Notes: generated by a model not told the origin, from the letters alone. A DNA stretch of 52,858 nt from JBAYJM01 sp041665065 (GCA_041665065.1 JBAYJM010000005.1:1-52858), one strand, 5' to 3'; shown: positions 23,655 through 31,420, counted from the stretch's first letter. Made by a program: numbers and translations.

Positions 23655-23761
23655 TAAGCATAAAAAAACTGTGGTTTTCCACAGAAAGAGCCAAAATAAG
23701 GCTTTTTTCCTCGGCAGGACTTATTTTTTTATAATGCCCGCTGTCTGTGGAAATAATTTAT
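23655..23761 (-). promoter_or_regulatory. L10 (rplJ) leader with attenuator
   Basis: Minus strand. TTTCCACAGACAGC followed by AAGTCCTGCCGAGG, the conserved L10-binding kink-turn region. A terminator hairpin CTGTGGAAAACCACAG (23684-23669) then T7 lies before rplJ. The 5' TTCCACAG can pair with CTGTGGAA, which gives an alternative fold. This is the known autoregulatory design in which L10(L12)4 binds its own leader. Confidence 0.85.
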
Positions 23762-23767
23762 GTGTTA

Positions 23768-23795
23768 ATTATAGCAAAAATTTCAAAGTTGTCAA
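23768..23795 (-). promoter_or_regulatory. Promoter of rplJL
   Basis: TTGACA (23795-23790), 16-bp spacer ending TGC, TATAAT (23773-23768). The -35 lies 2 nt beyond the mltG stop. Confidence 0.85.
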
Positions 23796-23797
23796 TA

Positions 23798-24790
23798 CTA
23801 CTCCAAATATTTTGCAATATTTGATTTATGCTCATCAAAAGTCTTGGCAAAGTAAGCTTTACCATTTTTATCAGTAATAAAATAGTAAAAATCATTAGCA
23901 GTAGGATAAATTGAAGCAACGATTGAATTTAATCCAGGATTAGCGATTGGCCCAGGCGTTAAGCCTCTGTATTTATAAGTATTATAAGGAGAATCAATTT
24001 CCAGGTCTGAACCCTTCGAACGAGTTTCCCCTTTTCCTGTCAAATAGTTAATAGTAGCATCTGACTGAAGAGCCATTTTGGCATCGATTCTTTTCCAAAA
24101 AATATCAGAGATCATTTTTTTATCATTAGCGTACTTGCCTTCTTTTTCAATAATTGATGCCATAATGATTGCCTCATTTAAAGACAGTCCCCTTTGCGCT
24201 AAGTCTGTTTTCATTTGCTCTGTCACTTTTACTTCAAAGTTATTAAGCATTTTTTCAATGATTGAACTTGGCGAGGCGTCAATAAAAATTCTATAAGTAT
24301 CCGGAAATAAATAACCCTCTAAACTTTTAATTTTAGGGTCTTGTAAAAAACTATATTTTCCCCGCCACAAATCAATGCTGGCAACGGCCATAAATTCTTC
24401 TTTGGTAATAACATCCCGTTCATTTAAATAATTGGCAATTTCATTTGCGGACCAGCCCTCCAAAATTGTTATGGTCTGTTCCTTATTAATATTACCAGCG
24501 TCAATAAGCTTTTCCGCTATGCCGCCATAGTTTAAATCAGCCGGCAAAACATGATCGCCAGGCACAAATTTTGATGCTTTACCTGAGAGCACAGAGTATA
24601 TTTTAAAATATAGTTTATTGCCTATGATTCCCCTATCTTTTAATTTTTCGGCGATTTCGTTTGAGCCATCACCCTTTTCAATATAAAAATTCTGACTTTT
24701 ATAATGCCCCTTAGAATTAACGGCAAAAATATAAGATAATCCCACCGCCAAAATTAAAATAATAATTAAAATTGATACTATTTTTTTCAT
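23798..24790 (-). CDS. mltG: Endolytic murein transglycosylase MltG
   Basis: 330 aa YceG family. N-terminal membrane anchor (IVSILIIILILAVGLSYIFAV), LysM-like subdomain (NFYIEKGDGSNEIAEKLKDR), then the catalytic domain with LEGYLFPDTYRI, IIMASIIEKEG (catalytic Glu), QSDATINYL, DSPYNTYKYRGLTPGPIANPG and FAKTFDEHKSNI. It cleaves nascent glycan and sets strand length. Its start is 56 nt from the divergent CAP gene. Confidence 0.95.
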   Translation of the reverse strand: MKKIVSILIIILILAVGLSYIFAVNSKGHYKSQNFYIEKGDGSNEIAEKLKDRGIIGNKLYFKIYSVLSGKASKFVPGDHVLPADLNYGGIAEKLIDAGNINKEQTITILEGWSANEIANYLNERDVITKEEFMAVASIDLWRGKYSFLQDPKIKSLEGYLFPDTYRIFIDASPSSIIEKMLNNFEVKVTEQMKTDLAQRGLSLNEAIIMASIIEKEGKYANDKKMISDIFWKRIDAKMALQSDATINYLTGKGETRSKGSDLEIDSPYNTYKYRGLTPGPIANPGLNSIVASIYPTANDFYYFITDKNGKAYFAKTFDEHKSNIAKYLE

Positions 24791-24831
24791 TTTTTTATTA
24801 TAGCAAGTGAGAGTAATAATAACAAGATTTG

Positions 24832-24840
24832 TGTTATAAT
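24832..24840 (+). promoter_or_regulatory. Extended -10 giving a leaderless CAP-protein mRNA
   Basis: TG-T-TATAAT ends 6 nt before ATG 24847, so transcription should start at or beside the A of the start codon. No SD is present. Confidence 0.6.
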
Positions 24841-24846
24841 ATATCC

Positions 24847-25614
24847 ATGAGAAAAAAGATAAAAATCTTCCTAGCTATTATAATTATTTTACTTGCCATA
24901 GCCAAAATGTCTGTTGCGGGCGCAATTTATATTTATCCCCCAATTGTTGAAAATGATGTCGTACAAATTAACTCCAAAAACATTATTAAATTAACAAATG
25001 ATTACAGGACAAGCCTCGGCCTTAACCCCCTTAAGGAGGACCCGCGCCTTGATCAGGCTGCAGTAAATAAAGCGCGAGATATCCTAACGGGTGGCTTTTT
25101 TGACCACACCTCACCCGAAGGGAAAAAATTCTCTGACTGGATCAAAGATGTTGATTATAAATATTTTTACGTCGGAGAAAATCTAGCCATTGATTTTCAA
25201 GACGATGATAGTGTTTTCCAGGCATGGATAGATAGCCCTGAACATTATGACAATATTGTAAAGACCCAATATCAAGAAATAGGAGTTTCTGCCGTAAAGG
25301 GAAAAATGGGCAAAAGACCAACCATCGTCGTTGTTCAACTATTTGGATCAAGAGTCCTGGGAACCAATTCTTCAGTTGATGATCAAAGCTATGTGCCGTC
25401 ATCGGCCGCTCAAAATTATTTTTATGAGACTCCCGCCTGGCAGAAACTTTTTAGCCTTGAAAAATTACAAAAAAGCGATATTGCCTTAAACTATCTTCTG
25501 ACAGTAACACTTACAATATTCTTTTTTATTTATGAAAGAAGAAAACTAAAAAACCAAATCAATATTAAACAGCCAATAATTAACCGGTACCAGGCAAACG
25601 CTTTTAGAGAATGA
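24847..25614 (+). CDS. CAP/SCP-domain protein with N- and C-terminal membrane helices
   Basis: 255 aa from ATG 24847. An N-terminal hydrophobic helix (IFLAIIIILLAIAKMSVAGA) is followed by the CAP domain: IIKLTNDYRTSLGLNPLKED, LDQAAVNKARDI, FFDHTSPEG (His ligand), VGENLAIDF, VFQAWIDSPEHYDNIV (His) and EIGVSAV. A second membrane helix is near the C-terminus (YLLTVTLTIFFFIYE), followed by basic residues. The domain is held outside by two anchors. CAP proteins bind lipids or act as secreted effectors; the role here is unknown. Its last 85 bp overlap the convergent uppP. Confidence 0.88.
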   Translation: MRKKIKIFLAIIIILLAIAKMSVAGAIYIYPPIVENDVVQINSKNIIKLTNDYRTSLGLNPLKEDPRLDQAAVNKARDILTGGFFDHTSPEGKKFSDWIKDVDYKYFYVGENLAIDFQDDDSVFQAWIDSPEHYDNIVKTQYQEIGVSAVKGKMGKRPTIVVVQLFGSRVLGTNSSVDDQSYVPSSAAQNYFYETPAWQKLFSLEKLQKSDIALNYLLTVTLTIFFFIYERRKLKNQINIKQPIINRYQANAFRE

Positions 25615-26360
25615 TTTGATAAAAATTTAAGTAAAAATTTAATGGCAAAATATCCGGTAATGGCAGAAGTTAAAAAAGCAACGGCAAACAAAGGCATTTG
25701 CTGAGCTGACCACTCGCCCACATCCATAAATGATTTGAGCCCGGCACCAAGGATAATCGGGATTGAAAGTAAAAAAGAAAATCTTGCCGCCTCTTCCCGC
25801 TTAAAATTCCGCCACATACCTGCTATAATAGTAATACCGGATCTTGATGTGCCAGGGATTAAGGCAACGGCCTGGGCAAATCCCAAAATTATAGAATCCT
25901 TTGCCGTTAACTCAGTCAGATCCTTTTTTAAGGAAGCATATTTTTCAATAGCAAAAAATAAAATTGCAACAACAATTAACATAATTGCAACAACAAGAGA
26001 AGAGTAAATTGACTGATGAAGATATTTGTTAATCAGATCTTCTGAAAAATATCCGATTAATCCTGCTGGAATTATGCCAATAATAATCATCCAAGCCAGC
26101 TTCTGATTCTGATCATTTTTCAAATTCCATTTGACTAAGCTTGAAAAAAATCCTGCAATCAATTTGATAATATCCTTGAAAAAAAATATTATTAATGCGA
26201 CTAGTGTTCCCAGATGCAAAAGCGCATCAAACATTAAATTGTCCGGCAAGTTGAATTTAAAAATGTCGTGAAATAAAACTAGATGGCCCGAACTTGATAC
26301 GGGAATAAATTCAGTAATGCCCTGAATAGCACCTGCTAAAATTGCTAACAAATAATCCAT
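25530..26360 (-). CDS. uppP: Undecaprenyl-diphosphatase UppP (BacA family)
   Basis: 276 aa integral membrane enzyme that converts undecaprenyl-PP to undecaprenyl-P for reuse in murein and polysaccharide synthesis. Motifs: AGAIQGITEFIPVSSSGHLVL (catalytic Glu and Ser), then LHLGTLVAL, and LIPGTSRSGITIIAGM in the second repeat. Seven or eight membrane helices. The 3' end overlaps the CAP gene by 85 bp. A TATAAT (26380-26375) 14 nt before ATG gives a very short leader. Confidence 0.95.
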   Translation of the reverse strand: MDYLLAILAGAIQGITEFIPVSSSGHLVLFHDIFKFNLPDNLMFDALLHLGTLVALIIFFFKDIIKLIAGFFSSLVKWNLKNDQNQKLAWMIIIGIIPAGLIGYFSEDLINKYLHQSIYSSLVVAIMLIVVAILFFAIEKYASLKKDLTELTAKDSIILGFAQAVALIPGTSRSGITIIAGMWRNFKREEAARFSFLLSIPIILGAGLKSFMDVGEWSAQQMPLFAVAFLTSAITGYFAIKFLLKFLSNHSLKAFAWYRLIIGCLILIWFFSFLLS

Positions 26361-26384
26361 AACTTTAAAAATTAATTATATAAA

Positions 26385-26816
26385 ATGTATCTACTTATTC
26401 TTATCCCCATCCTAGTGGGAGCGATAACTCAGGCAATAAAACTCATTATTGATGGTATACCAAATAATTTCACTTGGCAACATTTATATCGAGACTATGG
26501 AGGAATGCCATCATCACATACTGCATTTGTCGCTTCGCTTGCAACTGTTATTGGACTCCGAGAAGGATTAAACTCTGCCGCATTTGCGATTGCCTTAATT
26601 TTAATGTTGGTAGTTATCAGAGATGCCGTAGGATTTAGAAGAGAAATCGGCAAGAATGCTATTTTGACAAATTACTTGGCAAAAAAATTGATTAAAGATA
26701 AAAAAATCCCCCTACTTACCGAACGCGTCGGCCATAAAATATCAGAAGTTGCTGCTGGCGTAATCTTTGGGGGCGCCTTGAGCGCTTTGATTTATTTTAT
26801 TTTTATGATTATTTAA
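26385..26816 (+). CDS. DUF212 / YuiD-like membrane phosphatase-related protein
   Basis: 143 aa with four hydrophobic segments. The family signature GGMPSSHTAFVASLATVIG holds the Ser-His pair related to acid phosphatase/haloperoxidase (PAP2) enzymes; a second motif is IRDAVGFRREIGKNA, and the end has ERVGHKISEVAAGVIFG. The substrate is unknown; proximity to uppP (24 bp between divergent starts) suggests a lipid phosphate. AT-rich codons, no SD, and very little room for a leader. Confidence 0.85.
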   Translation: MYLLILIPILVGAITQAIKLIIDGIPNNFTWQHLYRDYGGMPSSHTAFVASLATVIGLREGLNSAAFAIALILMLVVIRDAVGFRREIGKNAILTNYLAKKLIKDKKIPLLTERVGHKISEVAAGVIFGGALSALIYFIFMII

Positions 26817-26827
26817 AATTAATATAT

Positions 26828-26856
26828 TTTACTTCTAATATACAATGACTTATAAT
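26828..26856 (+). promoter_or_regulatory. Promoter of the 43-aa orphan gene
   Basis: TTTACT (26828-26833), 17-bp spacer, TATAAT (26851-26856); start near 26863, about 39 nt before the TTG start. Confidence 0.7.
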
Positions 26857-26901
26857 AATATAGCAACCCACAATAGACTAAACTGAAAAGGAGATTGTTC
26901 C

Positions 26902-27033
26902 TTGAAACACAACGACCGTAAAACAATTCCTCCCTGCAAAGCAGACATGGATGCGGCTGCACGTGGGGAATGGCCAGAAGATCCCGAATTGAGAGAACAC
27001 ATCATGGAGGAGATCGCCTTTTCCTCGAATTGA
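26902..27033 (+). CDS. Orphan microprotein, 43 aa, TTG start (GC-shifted locus H)
   Basis: TTG 26902 with SD AAGGAGA 7 nt upstream, stop TGA 27031-27033. Soluble, acidic in its C-terminal half: KHNDRKTIPPCKADMDAAAR, then GEWPEDPELREHIMEEIAFS. It resembles a single short helix-turn-helix-sized chain with one Cys. No in-frame ATG near the SD exists, so TTG is the best start; the internal ATG (26947) has no SD. The G/C-rich codons, promoter and terminator match the other orphan loci. Function unknown. Confidence 0.65.
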   Translation: MKHNDRKTIPPCKADMDAAARGEWPEDPELREHIMEEIAFSSN

Positions 27034-27071
27034 ACTTAAGCCGACCCACCATTGATGGCCTTGGAACCAAC

Positions 27072-27102
27072 GAGAGCTCGAAGCAATTCGAGCCTCATTT
27101 TA
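27072..27102 (+). terminator. Terminator of the 43-aa orphan gene
   Basis: GAG-A-GCTCGAA / TTCGAGC-CTC (27072-27096), 10 bp with a bulged A, then ATTTTATTT. The T-rich tail overlaps the stop codon of the convergent mutM. Confidence 0.75.
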
Positions 27103-27966
27103 TTTCTGGCAACCCGCGCAGAAATAAGTGCCTCGGCCATTTAATCTAATTTTATTTACAGTGCCTTGGCACTTTTTTGTTTTGCAAATTTTGCCTTGCT
27201 GTCCATAGACATTTAAATAATTAAACATACTCCCCTTGCTTCCGTCTGTTCTGATATATGTGTCGGCAGTTGTTCCGCCCTTTTCGATTGCTAATTTTAA
27301 TATTTTTGGAATAGCTTTAAATAATTTTTTTCTTTCAACTTCAGTCAAAGTATTTGATATCCTAATCGGTAAAATCTGTGAATTAAAACATGATTCATCT
27401 GCATAAATATTTCCAATTCCCGCAATAAGCGATTGGTCCATTAAAATCTGTTTGATATTTCGCCTCGGATATCTATTTAAAACATCATTAAAATATTTAA
27501 ACGTAAAATCATCAGTAAGCGGTTCAGCTCCATATTTTCCGGTTTCTTTTTCCATTAATTCCTTATCCGCATATCTGATCCAACCAAATTTTCTGATATC
27601 ATTGAAAAACAATTTCGATCCATCAGAAAAATAAAAAATAAAATGAGAAAATTTATTTGGCAGATCAATAGTTGAGGCAATCGGATGTCCGCCGGAAACT
27701 ACCCTGCCTGCTTTCGGAACAAAAACTAACTGCCCGGTCATTTTCAAATGAATTAATAAATACCCTTTTCCTTCTAAATCAATAATGATCATCTTTGCTC
27801 TGCGCCAAACGGATTTTACTGTTTTATTTTTTACTTTTTTTTCAAATTCTAAAACAGGCAGATTAGTCATCTTGGGAATTTTGACATCTGCCTTGCTTAT
27901 TTTTTTTCCTTTAATTTTTTTATCCAATTCAGAGACGATTGTTTGCACTTCAGGAAGTTCTGGCAT
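27100..27966 (-). CDS. mutM: Formamidopyrimidine-DNA glycosylase
   Basis: 288 aa Fpg/Nei family. PELPEVQTIVSEL at the N-terminus (Pro1 nucleophile after Met removal, Glu2), LIHLKMTGQL, the helix-two-turn-helix QILMDQSLIAGIGNIYADES and the C-terminal zinc finger (CKTKKCQGT...YFCAGCQK). It excises 8-oxoguanine and related lesions. It follows a ferredoxin gene by 3 nt and a nudix gene, so the unit suggests oxidised-guanine defence. Confidence 0.96.
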   Translation of the reverse strand: MPELPEVQTIVSELDKKIKGKKISKADVKIPKMTNLPVLEFEKKVKNKTVKSVWRRAKMIIIDLEGKGYLLIHLKMTGQLVFVPKAGRVVSGGHPIASTIDLPNKFSHFIFYFSDGSKLFFNDIRKFGWIRYADKELMEKETGKYGAEPLTDDFTFKYFNDVLNRYPRRNIKQILMDQSLIAGIGNIYADESCFNSQILPIRISNTLTEVERKKLFKAIPKILKLAIEKGGTTADTYIRTDGSKGSMFNYLNVYGQQGKICKTKKCQGTVNKIRLNGRGTYFCAGCQK

Positions 27967-27969
27967 AGA

Positions 27970-28146
27970 TTAATTTAATTTTAAAGCACCCATAGGACAA
28001 AAGTTAACACATTTTCCGCAATCGATGCATTTTTCAGAAACCATTGGGGCCTCAACTCCAGCTTGAGTTAAGGCTCCAACAGGGCAGACTCTAATAGCTG
28101 GACAAGGATGATTTTGCGGACATAAATACTTTTCTACTGTTATCAT
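27970..28146 (-). CDS. Ferredoxin-like 4Fe-4S protein, 58 aa
   Basis: ATG 28146 to TAA 27970-27972. The C-terminal half has the classical cluster motif CIDCGKCVNFCPMGALKLN. The N-terminal half has four Cys in a looser layout (YLCPQNHPCPAIRVCPVGAL), so it may bind a second cluster or only one. A typical 2[4Fe-4S] ferredoxin has two CxxCxxCxxxCP motifs; here the first is altered (C-x5-C-x5-C-P). It is co-transcribed between nudix (12-nt gap) and mutM (3-nt gap). The partner enzyme is not in the window. Confidence 0.88.
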   Translation of the reverse strand: MITVEKYLCPQNHPCPAIRVCPVGALTQAGVEAPMVSEKCIDCGKCVNFCPMGALKLN

Positions 28147-28158
28147 TTTTTATTATGG

Positions 28159-28644
28159 TTATTTTTCTAAAGACAAAATCTCGTTTAACTCTTTCTCCAA
28201 GACAGCATCGCCGTCGCCAAACAAGAATCTGCCAGTAAACATTTTACCGGCCAAAAACAACGGCATCCAATAGCGATCATCCGGCCACATTTGATCAAGC
28301 GGAATTTCATCAACATGATACCATTTTGGCAACATTTCTTCGCTTTCTGTTAATTCACCATCATAATTATCTGTCCAGTACATATGCACCTCAATCACCT
28401 CTCCCGGCCTTGAATCGAATTCAAAATTCATTAGTCCGAATTTCTTAAGATCGTTAACACGCAATCCACTTTCCTCAAGCATTTCTCTAATAGTCGCATC
28501 TTCAACAGATTCCCCTTCCTGGACTTTTCCTCCAAAACCATTCCACCTGCCCGCTCCAAATCCTCTTTTTTTCATACCTAAAAGAATTTTATCCCCTTGA
28601 CGGATTAAACATAGCGTCTGAACTTTGCGAATTATATTTTCCAT
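28159..28644 (-). CDS. NUDIX hydrolase (MutT/8-oxo-dGTPase-like)
   Basis: 161 aa from ATG 28644 (MENIIRKVQTLCLIRQGDKI); the frame is open 10 codons further but lacks a better start. The nudix box GGKVQEGESVEDATIREMLE then ESGL is intact. MKKRGFGAGRWNGFGG and the WPDDRYWMPLFLAGK end resemble MTH1-like purine-sanitising enzymes. It probably removes oxidised nucleotides, in line with mutM downstream. An unrelated hairpin (ACTTC/GAAGT, 28668-28687) lies in the 56-bp gap before it. Confidence 0.9.
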   Translation of the reverse strand: MENIIRKVQTLCLIRQGDKILLGMKKRGFGAGRWNGFGGKVQEGESVEDATIREMLEESGLRVNDLKKFGLMNFEFDSRPGEVIEVHMYWTDNYDGELTESEEMLPKWYHVDEIPLDQMWPDDRYWMPLFLAGKMFTGRFLFGDGDAVLEKELNEILSLEK

Positions 28645-28700
28645 ATTTTTATGGTTTTTTAATGAACACTTCACACACGTGAGAAGTATTCGATTTTAAG

Positions 28701-28928
28701 TTAATTTAGATATTTAAATCTTGGCTTAATTTCTCCGTCTTTTTCAATATTTTCTAAGAACATTTCAATAGGCCTAACCCATAAATTATTATCACTTAAT
28801 TCTCTATAAACAACCATTTCCTTTAAATTTTCACTATCAAATCCAACCCCAATAACCTCAACCTTCATTCCTTTAAAATGCTCATAAACACCGAGTTTTA
28901 AATTTTTTGCTTTTTCAGATAATTCCAT
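28701..28928 (-). CDS. DUF1653-like small protein, 75 aa
   Basis: The pattern LGVYEHFKGMKVEVIGVGFD, EMVVYRELSDNNLWVRPIEMFLENIEKDGE matches my memory of DUF1653 proteins (KGxYxHYKGxxYxVxGxAxHSET...VxYxxLYGxxxLWVRPxxMFxExV). Small SH3-like beta barrel; function unknown. Last gene of the run starting at 32390, 7 nt after the previous gene. Confidence 0.85.
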   Translation of the reverse strand: MELSEKAKNLKLGVYEHFKGMKVEVIGVGFDSENLKEMVVYRELSDNNLWVRPIEMFLENIEKDGEIKPRFKYLN

Positions 28929-28935
28929 AATTATT

Positions 28936-29349
28936 CTAAATTATTTTTGCTAAATCGTCATTTATAATAATTGGCTTCATAGCTTCAATTTCCGTCTTAA
29001 ATACAGCGATCTCGGGAATTGGATTTAATAAATATATTTTTTTATTATCAACGTGAGCAAACCCCATCTCCAAGAAAGCGTTGCCACCAATGTAATTATT
29101 TATTCCATGCTTATCAAAATTAAGAACCAAAAAACCATCCGCATTTCTCATTCTTTCGATATCTCGTTTCATCGCATCATCATTATTCTTCTGCTCTATT
29201 TTTATTTTTTCCTTTTCTTCTTCATTTTTATCAATAAAGGAATCCACAAATCCAGAGGTGATGGCACTATGTCCCATTAATTCTAACTTCCTTTTATACT
29301 CCAACATTTCTTCAGCAAATTGCATGCTGCCGATTATACCAATGATCAT
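28936..29349 (-). CDS. Nucleoside 2-deoxyribosyltransferase-like protein
   Basis: 137 aa Rossmann-like: IIGIIGSMQFAEEMLEYKRK at the N-terminus, a long charged insertion (KNEEEKEKIKIEQKNNDDAM), then NADGFLVLNFDKHGINNYIG, GNAFLEMGFAHVDNKKIYLL, a layout seen in the NDT-like/DUF4406 group where Asp and Glu lie at the nucleoside site. Activity is not proven. Overlaps the 66-aa gene by 4 nt. Confidence 0.7.
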   Translation of the reverse strand: MIIGIIGSMQFAEEMLEYKRKLELMGHSAITSGFVDSFIDKNEEEKEKIKIEQKNNDDAMKRDIERMRNADGFLVLNFDKHGINNYIGGNAFLEMGFAHVDNKKIYLLNPIPEIAVFKTEIEAMKPIIINDDLAKII

Positions 29350-29546
29350 AAATTTAATAATTCTTTAGCCTTATTTAAGTTTTCTTCACTTACATATAAA
29401 CCTGCGCCCATAGAATCTCCCCCATCGCCCGGGAAATGAATGCCTGATTTTTCTAGCATTGATTTTATTCCATTGCTGTCTAAAATATTCTTTGCTACTT
29501 CAGTCTCCATTATTGATTCAAAGTATTTTAACAATTTTAATTCCAT
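29346..29546 (-). CDS. DUF2007-like small protein, 66 aa
   Basis: MELKLLKYFESIMETEVAKN, ILDSNGIKSMLEKSG and GLYVSEENLNKAKELL follow the ferredoxin-like DUF2007 pattern (strand, helix over 'EA...L...GI', strand, 'V...D...A..LL'). These proteins are annotated as putative signal-transducing proteins without a known target. It overlaps the next gene by 4 nt and follows CYTH by 2 nt. Confidence 0.75.
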   Translation of the reverse strand: MELKLLKYFESIMETEVAKNILDSNGIKSMLEKSGIHFPGDGGDSMGAGLYVSEENLNKAKELLNL

Positions 29547-29548
29547 AT

Positions 29549-30124
29549 TTATCTTTTAGTTAGTTCATCGAAGGTTAAGCGCACATAATCAGCGACCACT
29601 ATTCCTTTTAATTTATAAATCTGATTAGTTGAAAATATTTTTTTATCTTCTGAATTCAAACCAAGCCACGCAATTGCCTCATCAATCCTTTCCCAGCTCG
29701 GCGCTTCTATTTCCAAATACGGCTCAAGCCCGGGGAAAGTATCAATATCAAATTCAACGCCATCTTTGACCCATCTGATCCTTTTATTTTCAGCAAAATG
29801 CTTTTCTATAAATCCAAGATTTAAGATCAAATTTGCAGTATCCTCAAAATCACTGACAATAATTTCTATCTCTTCCATGCCAGTATCATTTGTAATACCA
29901 TCATGGCAAGTCACACCCAAGCGCTTTTTAAAACTAAGGGTTATCTTATCCCCCTCATCCCTAAGTCGAAGCCAAGAATAAGCCTTGTCTAACCGCCAAT
30001 CAGGATAATCAAAAACTCTTCGGCGATAAAAAAATTCACCGACTTTTTCTGCGCCGATTTCTTTTAACTTCTCCTGAATTTCTTCAGGATTAATATTTAA
30101 AAATTTTACTTCAATTTCTTCCAT
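29549..30124 (-). CDS. CYTH-domain protein (class IV adenylate cyclase/triphosphatase fold)
   Basis: 191 aa. Starts EEIEVKFLNINPEEIQEKL, the ExExK metal-binding hallmark; later WLRLRDEGDKITLSFKKR and RIRWVKDGVEFDIDTFPGLEPYLEIEAPS (listed as motifs) supply the basic and acidic tunnel residues. The CyaB/ThTPase subgroup acts on triphosphate substrates; which one here is unknown. It is co-transcribed in an operon of small metabolite enzymes. Confidence 0.9.
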   Translation of the reverse strand: MEEIEVKFLNINPEEIQEKLKEIGAEKVGEFFYRRRVFDYPDWRLDKAYSWLRLRDEGDKITLSFKKRLGVTCHDGITNDTGMEEIEIIVSDFEDTANLILNLGFIEKHFAENKRIRWVKDGVEFDIDTFPGLEPYLEIEAPSWERIDEAIAWLGLNSEDKKIFSTNQIYKLKGIVVADYVRLTFDELTKR

Positions 30125-30133
30125 ATTATTTTA

Positions 30134-30718
30134 TTATTTATTATAGCTCCAATGCCACCACTCCGGCGCATAATTTATAAATCCTACTTTGTTCATTACT
30201 TTTTTTAGTAACTTTCTATTTTTGAATGCCTCATCTTCCAGCAGTGTTCTTATACTCTTATTTTCAAAAAAATCCAAGGCGGCTTTTTCTGTTAAGTCAT
30301 CAAAACCGGTACCCATATATAATTCCTCGCCCTTTTTATTAATAATTGTTAAATCAAAAGAGCCTCCATTTCTGTGAGTACCCAGTCCGACCACCCGCAA
30401 GGGCGTTGGGACAGATCCGCAAAACCATACCAATAGTTTTAGCCTATTGGCATTTGATAGATTGGGGTATAAAAGTTTTAACCTTTTCTTAAAACTCTGT
30501 TGCATTAAAATATTTGTTTTTCTTTCTCTTAAGCAATCCCAAATTTTAAAATTATATCCTTTTGGCAATAATTTTTTTGCTTCTACTAACTTTTCTACCG
30601 CTGACTTTCTGCCAAATATTTTTGAAGAGTTACTCCAGCTATAGAAAAAATATCGTGGTTCAATTATAAAACCATACTTAAACAGATCAACATATTGAAT
30701 ATCTTTTTTTGTCTTCAT
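30134..30718 (-). CDS. D-Ala-D-Ala dipeptidase-like (VanX/DdpX family)
   Basis: 194 aa, usual size for VanX. Zinc-site motifs: GTHRNGGSFDLTI (family SxHxxGxAxD; the leading Ser is replaced by Thr) with metal His and Asp, and EWWHWSY with the catalytic Glu and third His. There is no signal peptide, so it is cytoplasmic, as VanX is. It probably recycles or trims D-Ala-D-Ala, not necessarily for glycopeptide resistance, since no vanHA genes are here. The start overlaps the laccase-domain gene by 4 nt. Confidence 0.85.
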   Translation of the reverse strand: MKTKKDIQYVDLFKYGFIIEPRYFFYSWSNSSKIFGRKSAVEKLVEAKKLLPKGYNFKIWDCLRERKTNILMQQSFKKRLKLLYPNLSNANRLKLLVWFCGSVPTPLRVVGLGTHRNGGSFDLTIINKKGEELYMGTGFDDLTEKAALDFFENKSIRTLLEDEAFKNRKLLKKVMNKVGFINYAPEWWHWSYNK

Positions 30719-31419
30719 AAGCTTAATCCGATATAAGCTACCATGCCATCAACCTGCTCTAACCTGTCATGTCTGGCAGAATATAATTTATCTGCATTGC
30801 AATAAGTGCAAGTTTCATCAACCGTAATATTATTTACTCCGACACTTTCTAATCTTAATTTTGCCTCGCCGGATAAATCTGCAAATATTTTTCCATCTCG
30901 AGTTATGATATTTTGTTTGCTAAAATTTTCAGCAACCTCTTCCCCTATTTCATAATGACAAGGCAAAATATGAGGTCCAATTATCACTTCTAAATTTTCA
31001 GGTTTTGAATTGAAATTTTCCTGGAGTTTTTTAACTGTATTTTCTAAGACTCCTTTTACTAGTCCTTTCCAGCCTGCATGAGAAATTCCAATAACTTCAT
31101 TTGCCGAATCATAAAAATAAACCGGCAGACAATCAGCAACAGTAACTGATAAAAATAAGTTTTTATCTTTTGTTATCAATCCGTCAGAATCTAAAATATA
31201 ACTTCCAGCATCTTTTTCGCCAACAACAGTAACATTCATTCCATGCTTGATTCCAACCGCAATTACCCTATTTGGATCAATACCAATTTCTGTAAAGTAT
31301 TTATCCCTATTCTGTTTGATTTTTTCATCAACTGGCAATCTATTCCGCCACACCATCGAGCCATCAGATCTTTCCGATAATCCGGCAATTATTTTTGAAT
31401 TGTTAAAATTTATTTGCAT
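30715..31419 (-). CDS. pgeF: Laccase-domain protein (PgeF/YfiH family)
   Basis: 234 aa. Motifs: VGIKHGMNV, VTVADCLPVYFYD, GISHAGWKGLVKGVLENTV, GPHILPCHYEIGEEV and DETCTYCNADKLYSARHD, which provide the Cys-His-His metal site. PgeF is described as correcting L-Ser wrongly built into UDP-MurNAc; other members deaminate purines. A role in murein precursor repair fits the VanX-like neighbour. Confidence 0.93.
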   Translation of the reverse strand: MQINFNNSKIIAGLSERSDGSMVWRNRLPVDEKIKQNRDKYFTEIGIDPNRVIAVGIKHGMNVTVVGEKDAGSYILDSDGLITKDKNLFLSVTVADCLPVYFYDSANEVIGISHAGWKGLVKGVLENTVKKLQENFNSKPENLEVIIGPHILPCHYEIGEEVAENFSKQNIITRDGKIFADLSGEAKLRLESVGVNNITVDETCTYCNADKLYSARHDRLEQVDGMVAYIGLSL

Positions 31420-31420
31420 G

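Noticed and set aside
30134..30718. Glycopeptide resistance cluster
   Set aside because: Only a VanX-like gene is present; no vanH, vanA-type ligase or two-component system.
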